Of a stretch of 64,000 nucleotides of DNA, positions 1 through 7,853 are shown in pieces; the stretch's first letter is position 1, and the number at the start of each line of letters is the position of its first letter. The DNA is taken from the NCBI RefSeq assembly GCF_019429485.1, contig NZ_JAHXZN010000007.1:124001-188000 (forward strand), written 5' to 3'. The stretch comes from Sphingomonas citri. GTDB lineage: Bacteria > Pseudomonadota > Alphaproteobacteria > Sphingomonadales > Sphingomonadaceae. A model generated the notes under the pieces. That model did no database searches. It was not told where the DNA came from and worked only from the letters and a program-made list of their open reading frames with translations. Made by a program: the position numbers and the translations under genes.

Positions 1-2
1 AG

Positions 3-410
3 CAGACCTGGGGCGAGCGGATCGAGGATCGCGGCAGCCAGATCACCTTCTCCGCGCTCGGCCAGCAGGCCCCGCTTGAGGCGAAGGAGACTTGGGACCC
101 CGATTTCGCCAAGCGCAAGGTAATCCAGGCCGACCTGCGCCAACGACTGCCGGGACTGGCGATCAACATGGGCGGCGCGACCTCGATCGACATCACGCGC
201 GAGGGAGTCGACAAGGGCTATGGCCTGCGCAAGCTGGCGGCGGAGAGCGGCATCCAGCTCGGCGAGATGCTCTTCATCGGCGACGCGATCTTCCCGGGCG
301 GCAACGACTATCCGGCGCACGAGGCGGGCGTGGACTGCGTCCGCGTGCGCGACCCGCAGGAGACGATCAGCGTGGTGACCGCGATCGTCGCGTGCCAGAA
401 GCAGGGCTGA
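3..410 (+). CDS. HAD-IIB family phosphatase (3' end only)
   Basis: This is the C-terminal part (about 135 residues) of a HAD-superfamily hydrolase; the 5' end lies before the window. The reading frame is open from base 3 to the TGA ending at 410. It shows the lysine motif region (DKGYGLRKLA), followed by the FIGDAIFPGGNDY segment, the acidic Mg2+-binding motif IV typical of subclass IIB, the phosphomannomutase and sucrose-phosphatase-like sugar phosphatases. The family dephosphorylates sugar phosphates through an aspartyl-phosphate intermediate, but the nucleophile region is missing here so the substrate cannot be judged. It is followed 22 bp later by a small membrane-protein gene on the same strand. 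Confidence 0.8.
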   Translation, partial: QTWGERIEDRGSQITFSALGQQAPLEAKETWDPDFAKRKVIQADLRQRLPGLAINMGGATSIDITREGVDKGYGLRKLAAESGIQLGEMLFIGDAIFPGGNDYPAHEAGVDCVRVRDPQETISVVTAIVACQKQG

Positions 411-432
411 GCGCGGCTCTCGGACGCGCGCG

Positions 433-759
433 ATGATCGACGTTCCCGCACTGTACGCGCGCGTCATCCACTGGATTGGCGACGGCACCGGCACGACCGA
501 CACGGTGCTGCACATTCACGCGGGGATGGCGGTACTGATCCTGGCACGACTGGTGACGCGGCGCTCGCTCGGCACCTTCGTGCCGCTGTCGGTGGTGGCG
601 CTGGCCGAGCTCGGCAACGAAGTGCTCGACCGGCTCCACTATCATTCGTGGCGCTGGTGGGACACGATCCCCGACGTGATCAACACCTTGTTCTGGCCCA
701 CCGTGATCTGCGCGGCGGTGCGCTGGCGCCCGATGCATCGGCGTGACCAGCGGCGTTGA
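433..759 (+). CDS. Small hypothetical membrane protein
   Basis: A 108-residue protein that I do not recognise. It has two or three hydrophobic stretches: about residues 28-41 (after DTVLHIHAG), 46-57 (GTFVPLSVVALAEL) and 80-96 (DVINTLFWPTVICAAV). A basic C-terminal tail (RRDQRR) follows. The sequence LHYHSWRWWDTIPD between the last two helices is rich in Trp and His. It lies 22 bp after the HAD gene on the same strand and may be co-transcribed with it. The codon usage fits the neighbours. An antisense frame overlaps it but has no domain. Confidence 0.6.
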   Translation: MIDVPALYARVIHWIGDGTGTTDTVLHIHAGMAVLILARLVTRRSLGTFVPLSVVALAELGNEVLDRLHYHSWRWWDTIPDVINTLFWPTVICAAVRWRPMHRRDQRR

Positions 760-795
760 GGCGAGAGAGGGGGGCTAGCGCCCATCCTCCTTTTT

Positions 796-826
796 CCGTC
801 ATCCCGAACCAGGTCCGGGATGACGG
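796..826. repeat. Short family-A palindrome (GTCATCCC type)
   Basis: Arms CCGTCATCCCG and CGGGATGACGG (11 bp, perfect) surround a 9-base centre in the gap between the small membrane protein and the convergent cysQ-like gene. Nearly the same element occurs at 10950-10979 and 12933-12963, and longer relatives occur at 18625, 35950, 51044 and 53533. Its position between convergent genes would suit a bidirectional terminator or REP-type role. It is not followed by a T-run. Confidence 0.8.
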
Positions 827-886
827 CAGTATAAGTCAGTATAAGCCGAGGCGTCTGGTCCCCCTCGCCGACCGGCTTCACCGCCG

Positions 887-1681
887 CTACCCGATAACCG
901 CGCGCGCGCGCCCGGCGAGATGCTTCACCGAGGCGGCGTGAATGCCCGGCGCGGTCACCAGCACGCCGTAAGCGCGCGGGTCGGGCTTGTTGAACAGGAT
1001 CGGCGCGCCGAGCGCGTCGCTCACCGTCGCGCCAGCCTCGCTCGCCACCAGCACCGCCGCGGCGATGTCCCACTCATTGCCCCAGCGCAGCGTCGCGACG
1101 AGATCGGCACGATCGCTCGCCACCATCGCAATCCGCAGCGCGATCGAGTTGGGTTTTTCCACCGCCACCAAGGTGCGATCGGTTTTGGGCAGAGCGTCGA
1201 CCGGCACGCGCGCGCCCTCGAAGTCGTGGCGGTCGCCCGCCGCCAGGTCGAAGCGCTTGCCGTCCTCGCGCGCCACGGTGGCGCCGGCGCCGGCGCGCGC
1301 GAACCAGACCTCGCCGCGCGCGGGCGCATCGAGCACGCCGATCACCGGGCGGCCGTGCTCGACCAGAGCGATCGATACGCACCAGCCGGCGCGACCGCGG
1401 ATATAGTCGCGCGTGCCGTCGATCGGGTCGACCACCCAGACCCGTTCGCGCGCGAGCCGGTCAGGTCGGTCGGCGGTCTCCTCGGAGAGCCAGCCGGCGT
1501 CGGGCAGCAGCGCGCCCAGCCGCGCGTGGAGCATGCGGTCGACGTCGATGTCGACCTCGCACACCGGGCTGCCGGGCGCCTTCTCCCAGCGCGCGAAGTC
1601 GGTGCGCCAGCGCGCGAACGCCATCTGCCCCGCCTCACGTGCGATCGCCGCGACCGCGTCGGCCAGCGCGGCGTCAGCCAC
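887..1681 (-). CDS. cysQ: Inositol monophosphatase-family enzyme, CysQ-like 3'(2'),5'-bisphosphate nucleotidase
   Basis: A 264-residue member of the Mg2+-dependent inositol monophosphatase superfamily. SEET at 66-69 and DPIDGTRDY at 85-93 supply the acidic metal ligands, and WDIAAAV at 204-210 is the second signature. CysQ enzymes split 3'-phosphoadenosine-5'-phosphate, a by-product of sulfate assimilation, in the cytoplasm. The TRDY variant of the first motif and the overall length suggest CysQ rather than SuhB, but substrate is inferred. Its start overlaps the end of pmbA by 8 bp, so the two are likely translated from one mRNA. A second IMPase paralogue, more HisN-like, lies at 32918-33739. 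Confidence 0.82.
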   Translation of the reverse strand: MADAALADAVAAIAREAGQMAFARWRTDFARWEKAPGSPVCEVDIDVDRMLHARLGALLPDAGWLSEETADRPDRLARERVWVVDPIDGTRDYIRGRAGWCVSIALVEHGRPVIGVLDAPARGEVWFARAGAGATVAREDGKRFDLAAGDRHDFEGARVPVDALPKTDRTLVAVEKPNSIALRIAMVASDRADLVATLRWGNEWDIAAAVLVASEAGATVSDALGAPILFNKPDPRAYGVLVTAPGIHAASVKHLAGRARAVIG

Positions 1682-3020
1682 CCGCCACCGTCATGCCCTC
1701 GATCCGCAGCGTTGGCACGTTGACGCCGTGGCGGAAGACGAGATCGTTCGCCGGCGTCAGCCCGCGGAACATGTCCTTCAGGTTGCCCGCGATGGTGAAC
1801 TCGATCACCGGCCGACCTAGCGCGCCGCGCTCGATCAGGAAGCCGGCGGCGCCGCGGCTATAGTCGCCGGTGACGGGGTTGACCCCCTGACCGATCAGCT
1901 CGGTGACGTAGATCCCCTCGACGATGTCCTCGATCAGTGTCTCTACCGGTACGTGGCCCGCCTCCATGTAGAGGTTGCTCGTCGTCACGCCCGGTGCGCC
2001 GGCGATGCCGCGCGAGGCGTGACCGGTCGGCTCGAGCCCGAGCTGGCGCGCCGAGGCGCTGTCGAGCAGCCACGTCTCGAGCATGCCGTCGCTGACGATC
2101 GACACGGGGGAGACCGGCAGGCCCTCGCCGTCGAACGGTCGCGAGCGCAGCCCGTGCGGGCGGTGCGGGTCGTCGATCACGTTGACGCCGGCGGGCAGGA
2201 TCGCGGTGCCGAGCGAGTCGAGCAGGAAGCTGGTGCGCCGCGTCACCGCGCTGCCCGAGATGGCGCCGCTGAGATGGCTGAGCAGGCTGACGCCGACGCG
2301 CGGGTCGAACACCACCGGCATCGCGCCGCTCGGCGCGCGCCCGGCGCCGACGCGCGCCGCGGCGCGCTCGCCTGCCAGCGCGCCGATCGCCTCGGGCGAG
2401 TCGAGGTGGGCGCGGTGTCGGGTGGCGTGGAAGCCATAGTCGCGCTGCATCGCGCCGCCCGCCCCCGCGATCACGCTGGCGGAGAGCGTGTGGCTGGTAG
2501 CCTCATAGGCGTCGGCGAAGCCGTGGCTGGTGGCGAGCGCCCAGACGCTCCGCCCCCAGGCCGCGCCCGCGCCCTCGCTGTTCGTGACGCCGTCGACCGC
2601 GCGTGCCGCCGCCTCGGCGCGCGCGGCGGCGTCGCGCAGCGCGGGGGGATCTGGCTCGTCGCGGTCGGCGAGATCGAGCAGCGGCGCGGCGCCGTGGAGC
2701 AGCCGCGACTCGGGCGCGAGCCCGGCCCAACGATCCTCCGGCGCCTCGCGCGCCATCGCCACCGCGCGCTCGACCAGGACGGCGAGCGACTCGGGCGAGA
2801 GATCGGAGGTGGACACGCTCGCCGAGCGCTGCCCGACGAACACGCGCAGCCCCAGGTCGGCGCCCTCCGACCGGCCGACGTCCTCGAGCGCGCCGAGTCG
2901 CACCGACACCTCGCTCGAGGCGTTGGCGGCGAACACCGCGTCGGCGGCGTCGGCGCCCGCCGCGCGGGCGCGACGGACGATGTCGGTGGCACGATCCTGC
3001 GCCTGGTCGGGGGTAAGCAT
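1674..3020 (-). CDS. pmbA: TldD/PmbA family metallopeptidase subunit PmbA (TldE)
   Basis: A 448-residue PmbA/TldE protein with the usual family length. It forms a heterodimeric zinc protease with TldD, which degrades unfolded peptides and trims some peptide antibiotics. PmbA lacks the HExxxH zinc site that TldD carries, and none is seen here. Recognisable parts are the N-terminal DAVFAANASSEVSVRLG region and the C-terminal VTGDYSRGAAGFLIERG segment. Its partner tldD is in this window at 48137-49552, unlinked. The gene overlaps the downstream cysQ-like gene by 8 bp. The ATG at 3020 fits the conserved N-terminus. Confidence 0.92.
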   Translation of the reverse strand: MLTPDQAQDRATDIVRRARAAGADAADAVFAANASSEVSVRLGALEDVGRSEGADLGLRVFVGQRSASVSTSDLSPESLAVLVERAVAMAREAPEDRWAGLAPESRLLHGAAPLLDLADRDEPDPPALRDAAARAEAAARAVDGVTNSEGAGAAWGRSVWALATSHGFADAYEATSHTLSASVIAGAGGAMQRDYGFHATRHRAHLDSPEAIGALAGERAAARVGAGRAPSGAMPVVFDPRVGVSLLSHLSGAISGSAVTRRTSFLLDSLGTAILPAGVNVIDDPHRPHGLRSRPFDGEGLPVSPVSIVSDGMLETWLLDSASARQLGLEPTGHASRGIAGAPGVTTSNLYMEAGHVPVETLIEDIVEGIYVTELIGQGVNPVTGDYSRGAAGFLIERGALGRPVIEFTIAGNLKDMFRGLTPANDLVFRHGVNVPTLRIEGMTVAGG

Positions 3021-3172
3021 GAGTGTGATGTAGGTCCGGGATCCGCGCGGTGGCTAGTCCTCGGCCAACGCCTTGCGCCGCGGAATGGATGCGAGCCCGC
3101 TGCCCGACTCATGACGAACGTGTCGGCCCGACCCTCGTCACGGCACCTGTCCCGCCTCGGGTCACCGCGCCG

Positions 3173-3188
3173 TTTACCATCTATTAAC
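3173..3188 (+). promoter_or_regulatory. Candidate CtrA-type binding site
   Basis: TTTA-N7-TTAAC lies about 80 bp before the Lpp-like lipoprotein gene. The alphaproteobacterial cell-cycle regulator CtrA binds TTAA-N7-TTAAC, so this has one mismatch in the first half-site. An AT-rich patch like this stands out in otherwise GC-rich DNA. The assignment is by pattern only. Confidence 0.35.
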
Positions 3189-3267
3189 GTTTCGTTCAGG
3201 CGCCGGAACGTTCTCCTGCCCATGCGCATTCGCGCTATCTGTCCATTTTGGTACGAGAGGTAAGTAG

Positions 3268-3579
3268 ATGCGTTCGAACCTTCCCCGCGTCACGGCCCTG
3301 ACGCTGATCGCGGTCGGCGCCGTCGGGCTCGGCGGCTGCGCCTCCAAGGGCTTCGTCCGTGACCAGATCGCCACGGTGAATCAGCGTATCGACGGCCTCG
3401 ACGGCCGCCTGCGCACGGTCGAGGGCACCTCGGGCCAGGCGCTCACCCAGGCACAGGCCGCTGCCGCCCAGGCGCAGCAGAACAGCCAGCGGATCGATCA
3501 GCTCGGCACCCGTGTCGACGCGTCGGAGCAGCAGATGCAGCAGCTCCAGCAGCAGCGCGCGCGTCGCCCGCGCGGCTGA
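3268..3579 (+). CDS. Small Lpp-like coiled-coil outer-membrane lipoprotein
   Basis: A 103-residue protein with a lipoprotein signal peptide (lipobox LGGC, Cys near residue 24). An alanine- and glutamine-rich helix fills the rest, with heptad-like segments VNQRIDGLDGRLRTVEG and NSQRIDQLGTRVDASEQQ. This resembles Braun's lipoprotein Lpp and Pseudomonas OprI in plan, although the C-terminus ends in RARRPRG and lacks the terminal lysine that is cross-linked to peptidoglycan. An L,D-transpeptidase gene follows at once. The obvious inference is a cell-envelope stabilising role, possibly through non-covalent binding of peptidoglycan. A candidate CtrA site lies upstream. Confidence 0.7.
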   Translation: MRSNLPRVTALTLIAVGAVGLGGCASKGFVRDQIATVNQRIDGLDGRLRTVEGTSGQALTQAQAAAAQAQQNSQRIDQLGTRVDASEQQMQQLQQQRARRPRG

Positions 3580-3668
3580 GCCACGACGACACGATGCGCG
3601 CGCGTCGCGGGGCGGCACGGCCGACCATCATCGATATGGCCGACCGTCCGCTCCGTGGCGCGGGTCGC

Positions 3669-4445
3669 ATGATCGTCGCGACGATCGCGGCGCTGGCATT
3701 GTCGGGTACGGCGCTCGCGGCACCGCAGGCATCGTCTGCGCGCAAGCAGGCGACCACCAGGGCCGGAGCCTCCAAGACGACGGCGAAGAAGCCGGCCCGC
3801 AAGTCCGCCAAGGCGGCCAAGCCCGTCGCGGTGCCGGCCGAGCCGGTGCCGGCGATGCCGCGATCGGAGAATGCCGAGCGGATGATCGCCTGGGTCGCCG
3901 CCGCGCACGACAACGGCAAGCTGCCCTACGCGGTGATCGATAAGCCCGACGCGACGCTGTATCTCTTCGCCGCCAACGGCGACTTCCTCGGCGAGACGCC
4001 GGTGCTGCTAGGCGTCGGCATCGGCGACGATTCCACCCCGGGTGTAGGCGCCAAGAACCTCGACGATATCGGCCCGGCCGAGCGCACCACGCCCGCCGGT
4101 CGCTTCGTCACAAAATTCGGCCGCGCCTTCGGGCGCCAGCGCGTGCTGTGGGTCGACTACGCCAATGCGGTGGCCATGCACGTCGTCACCAGCCTCCACA
4201 AGAACGAGCATCGCGTCGAGCGCCTGCTGTCGCCCTCGCCCGAGGACAATCGCATCTCGTTCGGCTGCATCAACGTCGGCGCGCGCTTCTACAATGGCAA
4301 GCTCCGCCCGCAATTCGAGAAGCGCGGCGGCATCGTCTATATCACGCCCGACGTGAAGCCGCTCGACGAGGTCTTCCCGCGCGTGCGGCTGCTGCCTTAC
4401 CTCGCCGCGGCCGACGCGGCGACCGGGTCGGGCGCGGCACGGTGA
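3669..4445 (+). CDS. Exported L,D-transpeptidase (YkuD domain) family protein
   Basis: From the ATG at 3669 the product has 258 residues: signal peptide, a Lys/Ala-rich linker (about 25-65) and a YkuD catalytic domain. The catalytic region has His171 (AMHVV) and Cys200 in SFGCINVG. The usual family motif is SHGC, so here Phe replaces the His just before Gly-Cys. L,D-transpeptidases make 3-3 cross-links or attach proteins to peptidoglycan in the periplasm. Earlier in-frame ATGs at 3594 and 3636 would put a basic stretch before the signal peptide and are less likely. The stop overlaps the start of the next gene (GTGA). Confidence 0.8.
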   Translation: MIVATIAALALSGTALAAPQASSARKQATTRAGASKTTAKKPARKSAKAAKPVAVPAEPVPAMPRSENAERMIAWVAAAHDNGKLPYAVIDKPDATLYLFAANGDFLGETPVLLGVGIGDDSTPGVGAKNLDDIGPAERTTPAGRFVTKFGRAFGRQRVLWVDYANAVAMHVVTSLHKNEHRVERLLSPSPEDNRISFGCINVGARFYNGKLRPQFEKRGGIVYITPDVKPLDEVFPRVRLLPYLAAADAATGSGAAR

Positions 4446-4816
4446 GTGCGCTGCTGCTCGCGGCGCTGCTCGCCGCGGCGGATCGCCCGGTGGTGGTGAG
4501 CTCGCTGACGACGCCCCAGCTGGTCGAGCTCTGCCGCGGCAAGGACGACGATCCCACCGCCGACTTCTGCACCGGCTATATGCTCGCCGCCTTCGACGCG
4601 CTGTCGAGCGCGCGCCAGATCTGCCCCGCGCCCGATCGCAGCTCCAACGTCGCGGTCACCGCGGCGGCGCGCAAATATCTTCGGAAGCAGGGCAAGAAGT
4701 CGAGCGCGGCACCCGCCTTCGTGGTGCGTCAGGGCCTCAAGGAAGCCTTCCCCTGCAAGGCCGCGCCGAAACCCAAATCCACGTCGAAGGCCAAGCCGAC
4801 CCGCAAGCGGCGGTGA
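4442..4816 (+). CDS. Exported Rap1a-domain protein
   Basis: A 124-residue protein starting at GTG 4442, overlapping the L,D-transpeptidase stop by 4 bp, so translational coupling is likely. It begins with a short signal peptide. The pattern LVELC..., FCTGYMLAAFDAL, ICP and LKEAFPC gives four Cys (31, 43, 61, 105) in the arrangement of the Rap1a/Tai immunity family, likely forming two disulfides. Rap1a of Serratia neutralises a type VI secreted peptidoglycan amidase. The C-terminus is a Lys-rich tail (about 105-124). There are no type VI genes in view, so the partner here is unknown; coupling to an L,D-transpeptidase suggests a peptidoglycan-related job. Confidence 0.62.
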   Translation: MSALLLAALLAAADRPVVVSSLTTPQLVELCRGKDDDPTADFCTGYMLAAFDALSSARQICPAPDRSSNVAVTAAARKYLRKQGKKSSAAPAFVVRQGLKEAFPCKAAPKPKSTSKAKPTRKRR

Positions 4817-4840
4817 CGCGGCCTGCCGGCTGAGCCCGTC

Positions 4841-5224
4841 TCATCGCCGCTCGTCGGCGGTGGGAACATCGGCCCGGTTGTTCGCGGGCGCGTCGCGGTC
4901 GCGCAGCCGCTCGCCCGCGTCGCTGAGCGCGTCTCCGGCGCGGTCGCGCGCACGGTCGGCGTGGCGGCGCACGTCGCTCTCGAGCCGGCGCGAGGCGTCA
5001 TCGATCCGGTCGGCGGCGCGGTCGAGCGAGCGCGCCGCGACGCCGTCGACCTGGTTCGCCATCGTGTCGGTGAGCGAGTCGACGCTGTCGGCAACATTGT
5101 CCGCAGCGGCGCCGATCTCGCCCGCGATGGCGTTGCCGGTGCGGTCGGCATGTTCCTCGACGCGGTCGCCGCAGGCGGCGAGGGCCAGGGCGGCCAAGGG
5201 GGCGATCAGGGCGTATCTCGTCAT
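4841..5224 (-). CDS. Small helical lipoprotein, hypothetical
   Basis: A 127-residue predicted lipoprotein starting at ATG 5224, with signal peptide and lipobox LAACGD (Cys near 19). The mature part is almost all charged amphipathic helix rich in Asp, Ala and Arg (NVADSVDSLTDTMANQV, ARSLDRAADRIDDASRR, RDRAGDALSDAGERL). This recalls late-embryogenesis-abundant-like or YtxH/apolipoprotein-type helices. I do not recognise a named family. It is convergent with the Rap1a-domain gene. Much longer in-frame extensions upstream of 5224 read through non-coding sequence and overlap crtB antisense, so they are rejected. Confidence 0.6.
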   Translation of the reverse strand: MTRYALIAPLAALALAACGDRVEEHADRTGNAIAGEIGAAADNVADSVDSLTDTMANQVDGVAARSLDRAADRIDDASRRLESDVRRHADRARDRAGDALSDAGERLRDRDAPANNRADVPTADERR

Positions 5225-5355
5225 CGGGTGCGGGCTCCTCTCACCTGGATCAATGACCCGCGCCCGTGTTGGTTGCGCCATCGAGGGAGGGCCTTCCGCC
5301 TCGCGATGACGCATGTGGCTTCGGGCTCGAGCGTGCGTCGGAGCACGGCTCGGCG

Positions 5356-6306
5356 CTACGTGAGCAGCGATGATCGCGGCCGGGTCCATAGCCGCGGGTC
5401 GCGCGGCGTGTCGGCGATCCGCTGCCGCCGCGCCGCCTGCCATGCCGCGCGCGCGATCCATTCGAGCTTCTCGCGCTTGCTCGTGGTGACGCGATGGTCC
5501 CAGGCGTGCGCCCCGCGCGCCGCCACGCGCCGCGCGATGTCGCCGTAGATCCCCGCCGCCGCCAGCACCGCCCAGGCCGAGCGGTACGACAGCGCCTTGG
5601 TGCCGACGCGCGCGCTCGCCTCGTGCAGCTCGGCGCGAGTCGCCAGCCGGCGCGCCAGCACCACCAGCCGGTCGCGGAACGGCGGCTTCATGTGCTGCCC
5701 GGGCGGCACGTCCATCTCGGCGAGCCACTCGTCGGGCAGGTAGCAGCGCGCCACCCGATCGTCCTCCTCGATGTCGCGCGCGATATTGGCGAGCTGGAAG
5801 GCGAGGCCGAGGTCGCAGGCGCGGTCGAGCGTCGCCTCGTCCTCGGGGGGCACGCCCATCACCACCGCCATCATGCACCCCACCGCTCCGGCGACATGGT
5901 AGCAGTAACGGTACAGGTCGGCCTCGGAGCGTGGATGCCAGTCGTCGGCATCGAGCTGGAAGCCGTCGATCAGGTCGGTGACGAAGCGATGTGGCAGCCG
6001 CGTCTCGCGCGCGACCACGCCGAGCGCGTCGAACGCGGGATCGCGGGTCGGCTCGCCCGCGAGCGCGGCAGCGCTGAGCCGGCGCACCTCGGCGACCCGC
6101 GCGGGCGCGTCGGCGACGGCGCGACGGTCATGACCGTGATCCTGCCCGTCGACGAGATCGTCGCAACGCCGGCACCAGGCGTAGAGCAGCCAGGCGCGCT
6201 CGCGTATCTCCGGCGCGAACAGCTGCGACGCGGCGGCGAAGCTCTTCGAGCCGCGCGCGATCGACTCGCGCGCCGTGGCCACCAGCGCGGCGCGCGCGTC
6301 GGTCAC
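5356..6306 (-). CDS. crtB: Phytoene synthase CrtB
   Basis: A 316-residue squalene/phytoene synthase. It condenses two geranylgeranyl diphosphates to phytoene, the first committed step to carotenoids. Both aspartate-rich substrate-Mg2+ motifs are visible: DDLVDGQD at 49-56, and ARDIEEDD near 170 followed by the conserved RCYLP. The other carotenoid genes crtI and crtY lie 2-5 kb away on the same strand, separated by LOG, MmcQ and TonB-like genes. Next on the same strand upstream is a LOG-family gene, 24 bp away. Confidence 0.95.
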   Translation of the reverse strand: MTDARAALVATARESIARGSKSFAAASQLFAPEIRERAWLLYAWCRRCDDLVDGQDHGHDRRAVADAPARVAEVRRLSAAALAGEPTRDPAFDALGVVARETRLPHRFVTDLIDGFQLDADDWHPRSEADLYRYCYHVAGAVGCMMAVVMGVPPEDEATLDRACDLGLAFQLANIARDIEEDDRVARCYLPDEWLAEMDVPPGQHMKPPFRDRLVVLARRLATRAELHEASARVGTKALSYRSAWAVLAAAGIYGDIARRVAARGAHAWDHRVTTSKREKLEWIARAAWQAARRQRIADTPRDPRLWTRPRSSLLT

Positions 6307-6330
6307 GCGACCCCCCTCACCGAAGCGCGC

Positions 6331-6912
6331 TCACAGGTCGCTGGCGGCCATGCGGACGATCGGCTGGGTCGGCGCGTGCGCCGCCATGGCGTCGAGCAGC
6401 TTCTCCAGCGTCTCGCCGACGATCAGCAGCTCGCGATGCTGCGCGCGCAGGAATCCGACCTCGCCCATCTTGGCCCAGAAGGCGACGAGCTCGTCGTAAT
6501 AGCCGCGCGCGTTGAGCAGCCCGACCGGATCGGCGTGGTAGCCGAGCTGCGCCCAGCTCAGCGCCTCCCACAGCTCGTCCATCGTGCCGGTGCCGCCGGG
6601 AAGCGTCACGAAACCGTCGGCGAGGTCGGTGAAGAGCTGCTTGCGCTGGTGCATGCCGGGCACGACGTGGAGCTCGGTGAGCCCGCGATGCGCCACCTCG
6701 GCGTCGACCAGCGCCTGCGGGATCACGCCGATCACCTCGCCGCCCGCCGCCAGCGCCGAATCGGCGATCGCGCCCATCAGCCCGAGCCGCCCGCCGCCGT
6801 AAACGACGCCGATGCCGCGCTCGGCGAGAACTCGGCCGACCTCGCGCGCGAGCTCGAGGTAGAAGGTGTCGGCGGGGGTGGCGGAGCCGCAGTAGATGGC
6901 GAGGCGCTTCAT
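6331..6912 (-). CDS. LOG family protein (nucleoside 5'-monophosphate phosphoribohydrolase type)
   Basis: A 193-residue Rossmann-fold protein of the LOG (Lonely guy, YvdD-like) family. MHQRK at 87-91 and PGGTGTMDE at 105-113 are the family signature that forms the active site. LOG enzymes cleave N6-modified or plain AMP to the base and ribose 5-phosphate. The start at 6912 (MKRLAIYCGS) matches the family N-terminus better than an upstream ATG at 6948. It is probably co-transcribed with crtB, 24 bp downstream. Confidence 0.88.
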   Translation of the reverse strand: MKRLAIYCGSATPADTFYLELAREVGRVLAERGIGVVYGGGRLGLMGAIADSALAAGGEVIGVIPQALVDAEVAHRGLTELHVVPGMHQRKQLFTDLADGFVTLPGGTGTMDELWEALSWAQLGYHADPVGLLNARGYYDELVAFWAKMGEVGFLRAQHRELLIVGETLEKLLDAMAAHAPTQPIVRMAASDL

Positions 6913-6972
6913 GCCGCGAGCGCTAGGGGAAGCGCGTGCCCGGGGCAATGGCGCGCGCGGCCGCTCCCGCGC

Positions 6973-7392
6973 TCAGCGGTGCGATGCCGTCGCGGCGGGC
7001 GGGGCCGGGCAGGCGTCACCCGCGCGCGCGACGTAGCGCGGCGGACGACTGTCTTCGACGACGGGCACCAGCGTGACACTGTCCCAGCGCGCGGCGATGC
7101 CGCCCGACTCGTAGCGGACGATCCAGACGTCGCCCCGTCGGTCGGCGCGGACGAAGCGGTGGCGCGGCACGCCGGGGTGGCGGACGTCGATCGCGTCATG
7201 GCGCTGCCCCGCGTCGGCGATGCCGCCGGGCGCGAGGTAGCGCGACAGCTCGAGCCGCGCCGCCGCCGGCAGCGCGCGCATCGTCCCGACCGTGACAGCG
7301 TGCGCGCCGCAGCGGGACGGCGGTGCCGCGGTGGCGGTCGCCACCAGCGCGGCGAGCAACAGGTTGGCGGGCATCACGATCTCCCTCAGCAC
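6973..7392 (-). CDS. Hypothetical exported protein
   Basis: A 139-residue protein without a family that I can name. It has a signal peptide (MPANLLLAALVATATAAPPSR, so the start may be the Met at 7374 rather than 7392). The mature part is hydrophilic and has two Cys that could pair (SRCGAH and GDACPAP). The segment RRGDVWIVRYESGG looks like beta structure. It ends 60 bp before the LOG gene on the same strand. Codon use matches neighbours. Confidence 0.5.
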   Translation of the reverse strand: MLREIVMPANLLLAALVATATAAPPSRCGAHAVTVGTMRALPAAARLELSRYLAPGGIADAGQRHDAIDVRHPGVPRHRFVRADRRGDVWIVRYESGGIAARWDSVTLVPVVEDSRPPRYVARAGDACPAPPAATASHR

Positions 7393-7480
7393 GCAGCGAA
7401 GCAGATGCGGCGGCGCTCGTCACCGTGACATCGCCAGATCGGGGCAGTCGATCTATGCTTGCCCGCGGGAGAGACGCGCC

Positions 7481-7825
7481 ATGAGAGACTGGGACGATGT
7501 CGTCGCGACCGGGCTCGCGCTGCCCGGGGTGGTGCTCGGCACCAGCTACGGCAAGCCGGCGCTGCTGCTGCGCGGCAGAATGCTCGCCGCCACGACCGCG
7601 CCCGACCGCGGCAGCTTCGTCCTCCACGTCGCGCTGATCGAGAAGGAGATGCTGATCGAGACCGATCCCGCCACCTTCTGGGAGACCGACCATTACCGCG
7701 GCTGGCCGGCGGTGCTGGTGCGCTACGGCACCGGCGACGAGGCGCGGATCGCGCTGCTGCTCGAGCGTGCCTGGTGGGATCGCGCGTCGGTCACGCAACG
7801 CCGCGCGCGGGGCGAGCGGCCGTGA
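7481..7825 (+). CDS. MmcQ/YjbR family protein
   Basis: A 114-residue single-domain protein of the MmcQ/YjbR double-wing family. The start MRDWDDVVATGLALPGV, the SYGKPALLLRG and the MLIETDPATFWETDHYRGWPAVLVRY segments are typical. Members are small cytoplasmic proteins with a DNA-binding-like fold and no settled function. The ATG at 7481 follows a purine-rich GGGAGAGA ribosome-binding region. It stands alone, divergent from the exported hypothetical gene. Confidence 0.85.
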   Translation: MRDWDDVVATGLALPGVVLGTSYGKPALLLRGRMLAATTAPDRGSFVLHVALIEKEMLIETDPATFWETDHYRGWPAVLVRYGTGDEARIALLLERAWWDRASVTQRRARGERP

Positions 7826-7853
7826 GTGAGGGCAGTCTCCACGCGCGACGCGC

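Noticed and set aside
4841..5878. Long extension of the small lipoprotein frame to 345 codons
   Set aside because: The first part is antisense to crtB and through non-coding DNA; the lipoprotein signal begins at ATG 5224.
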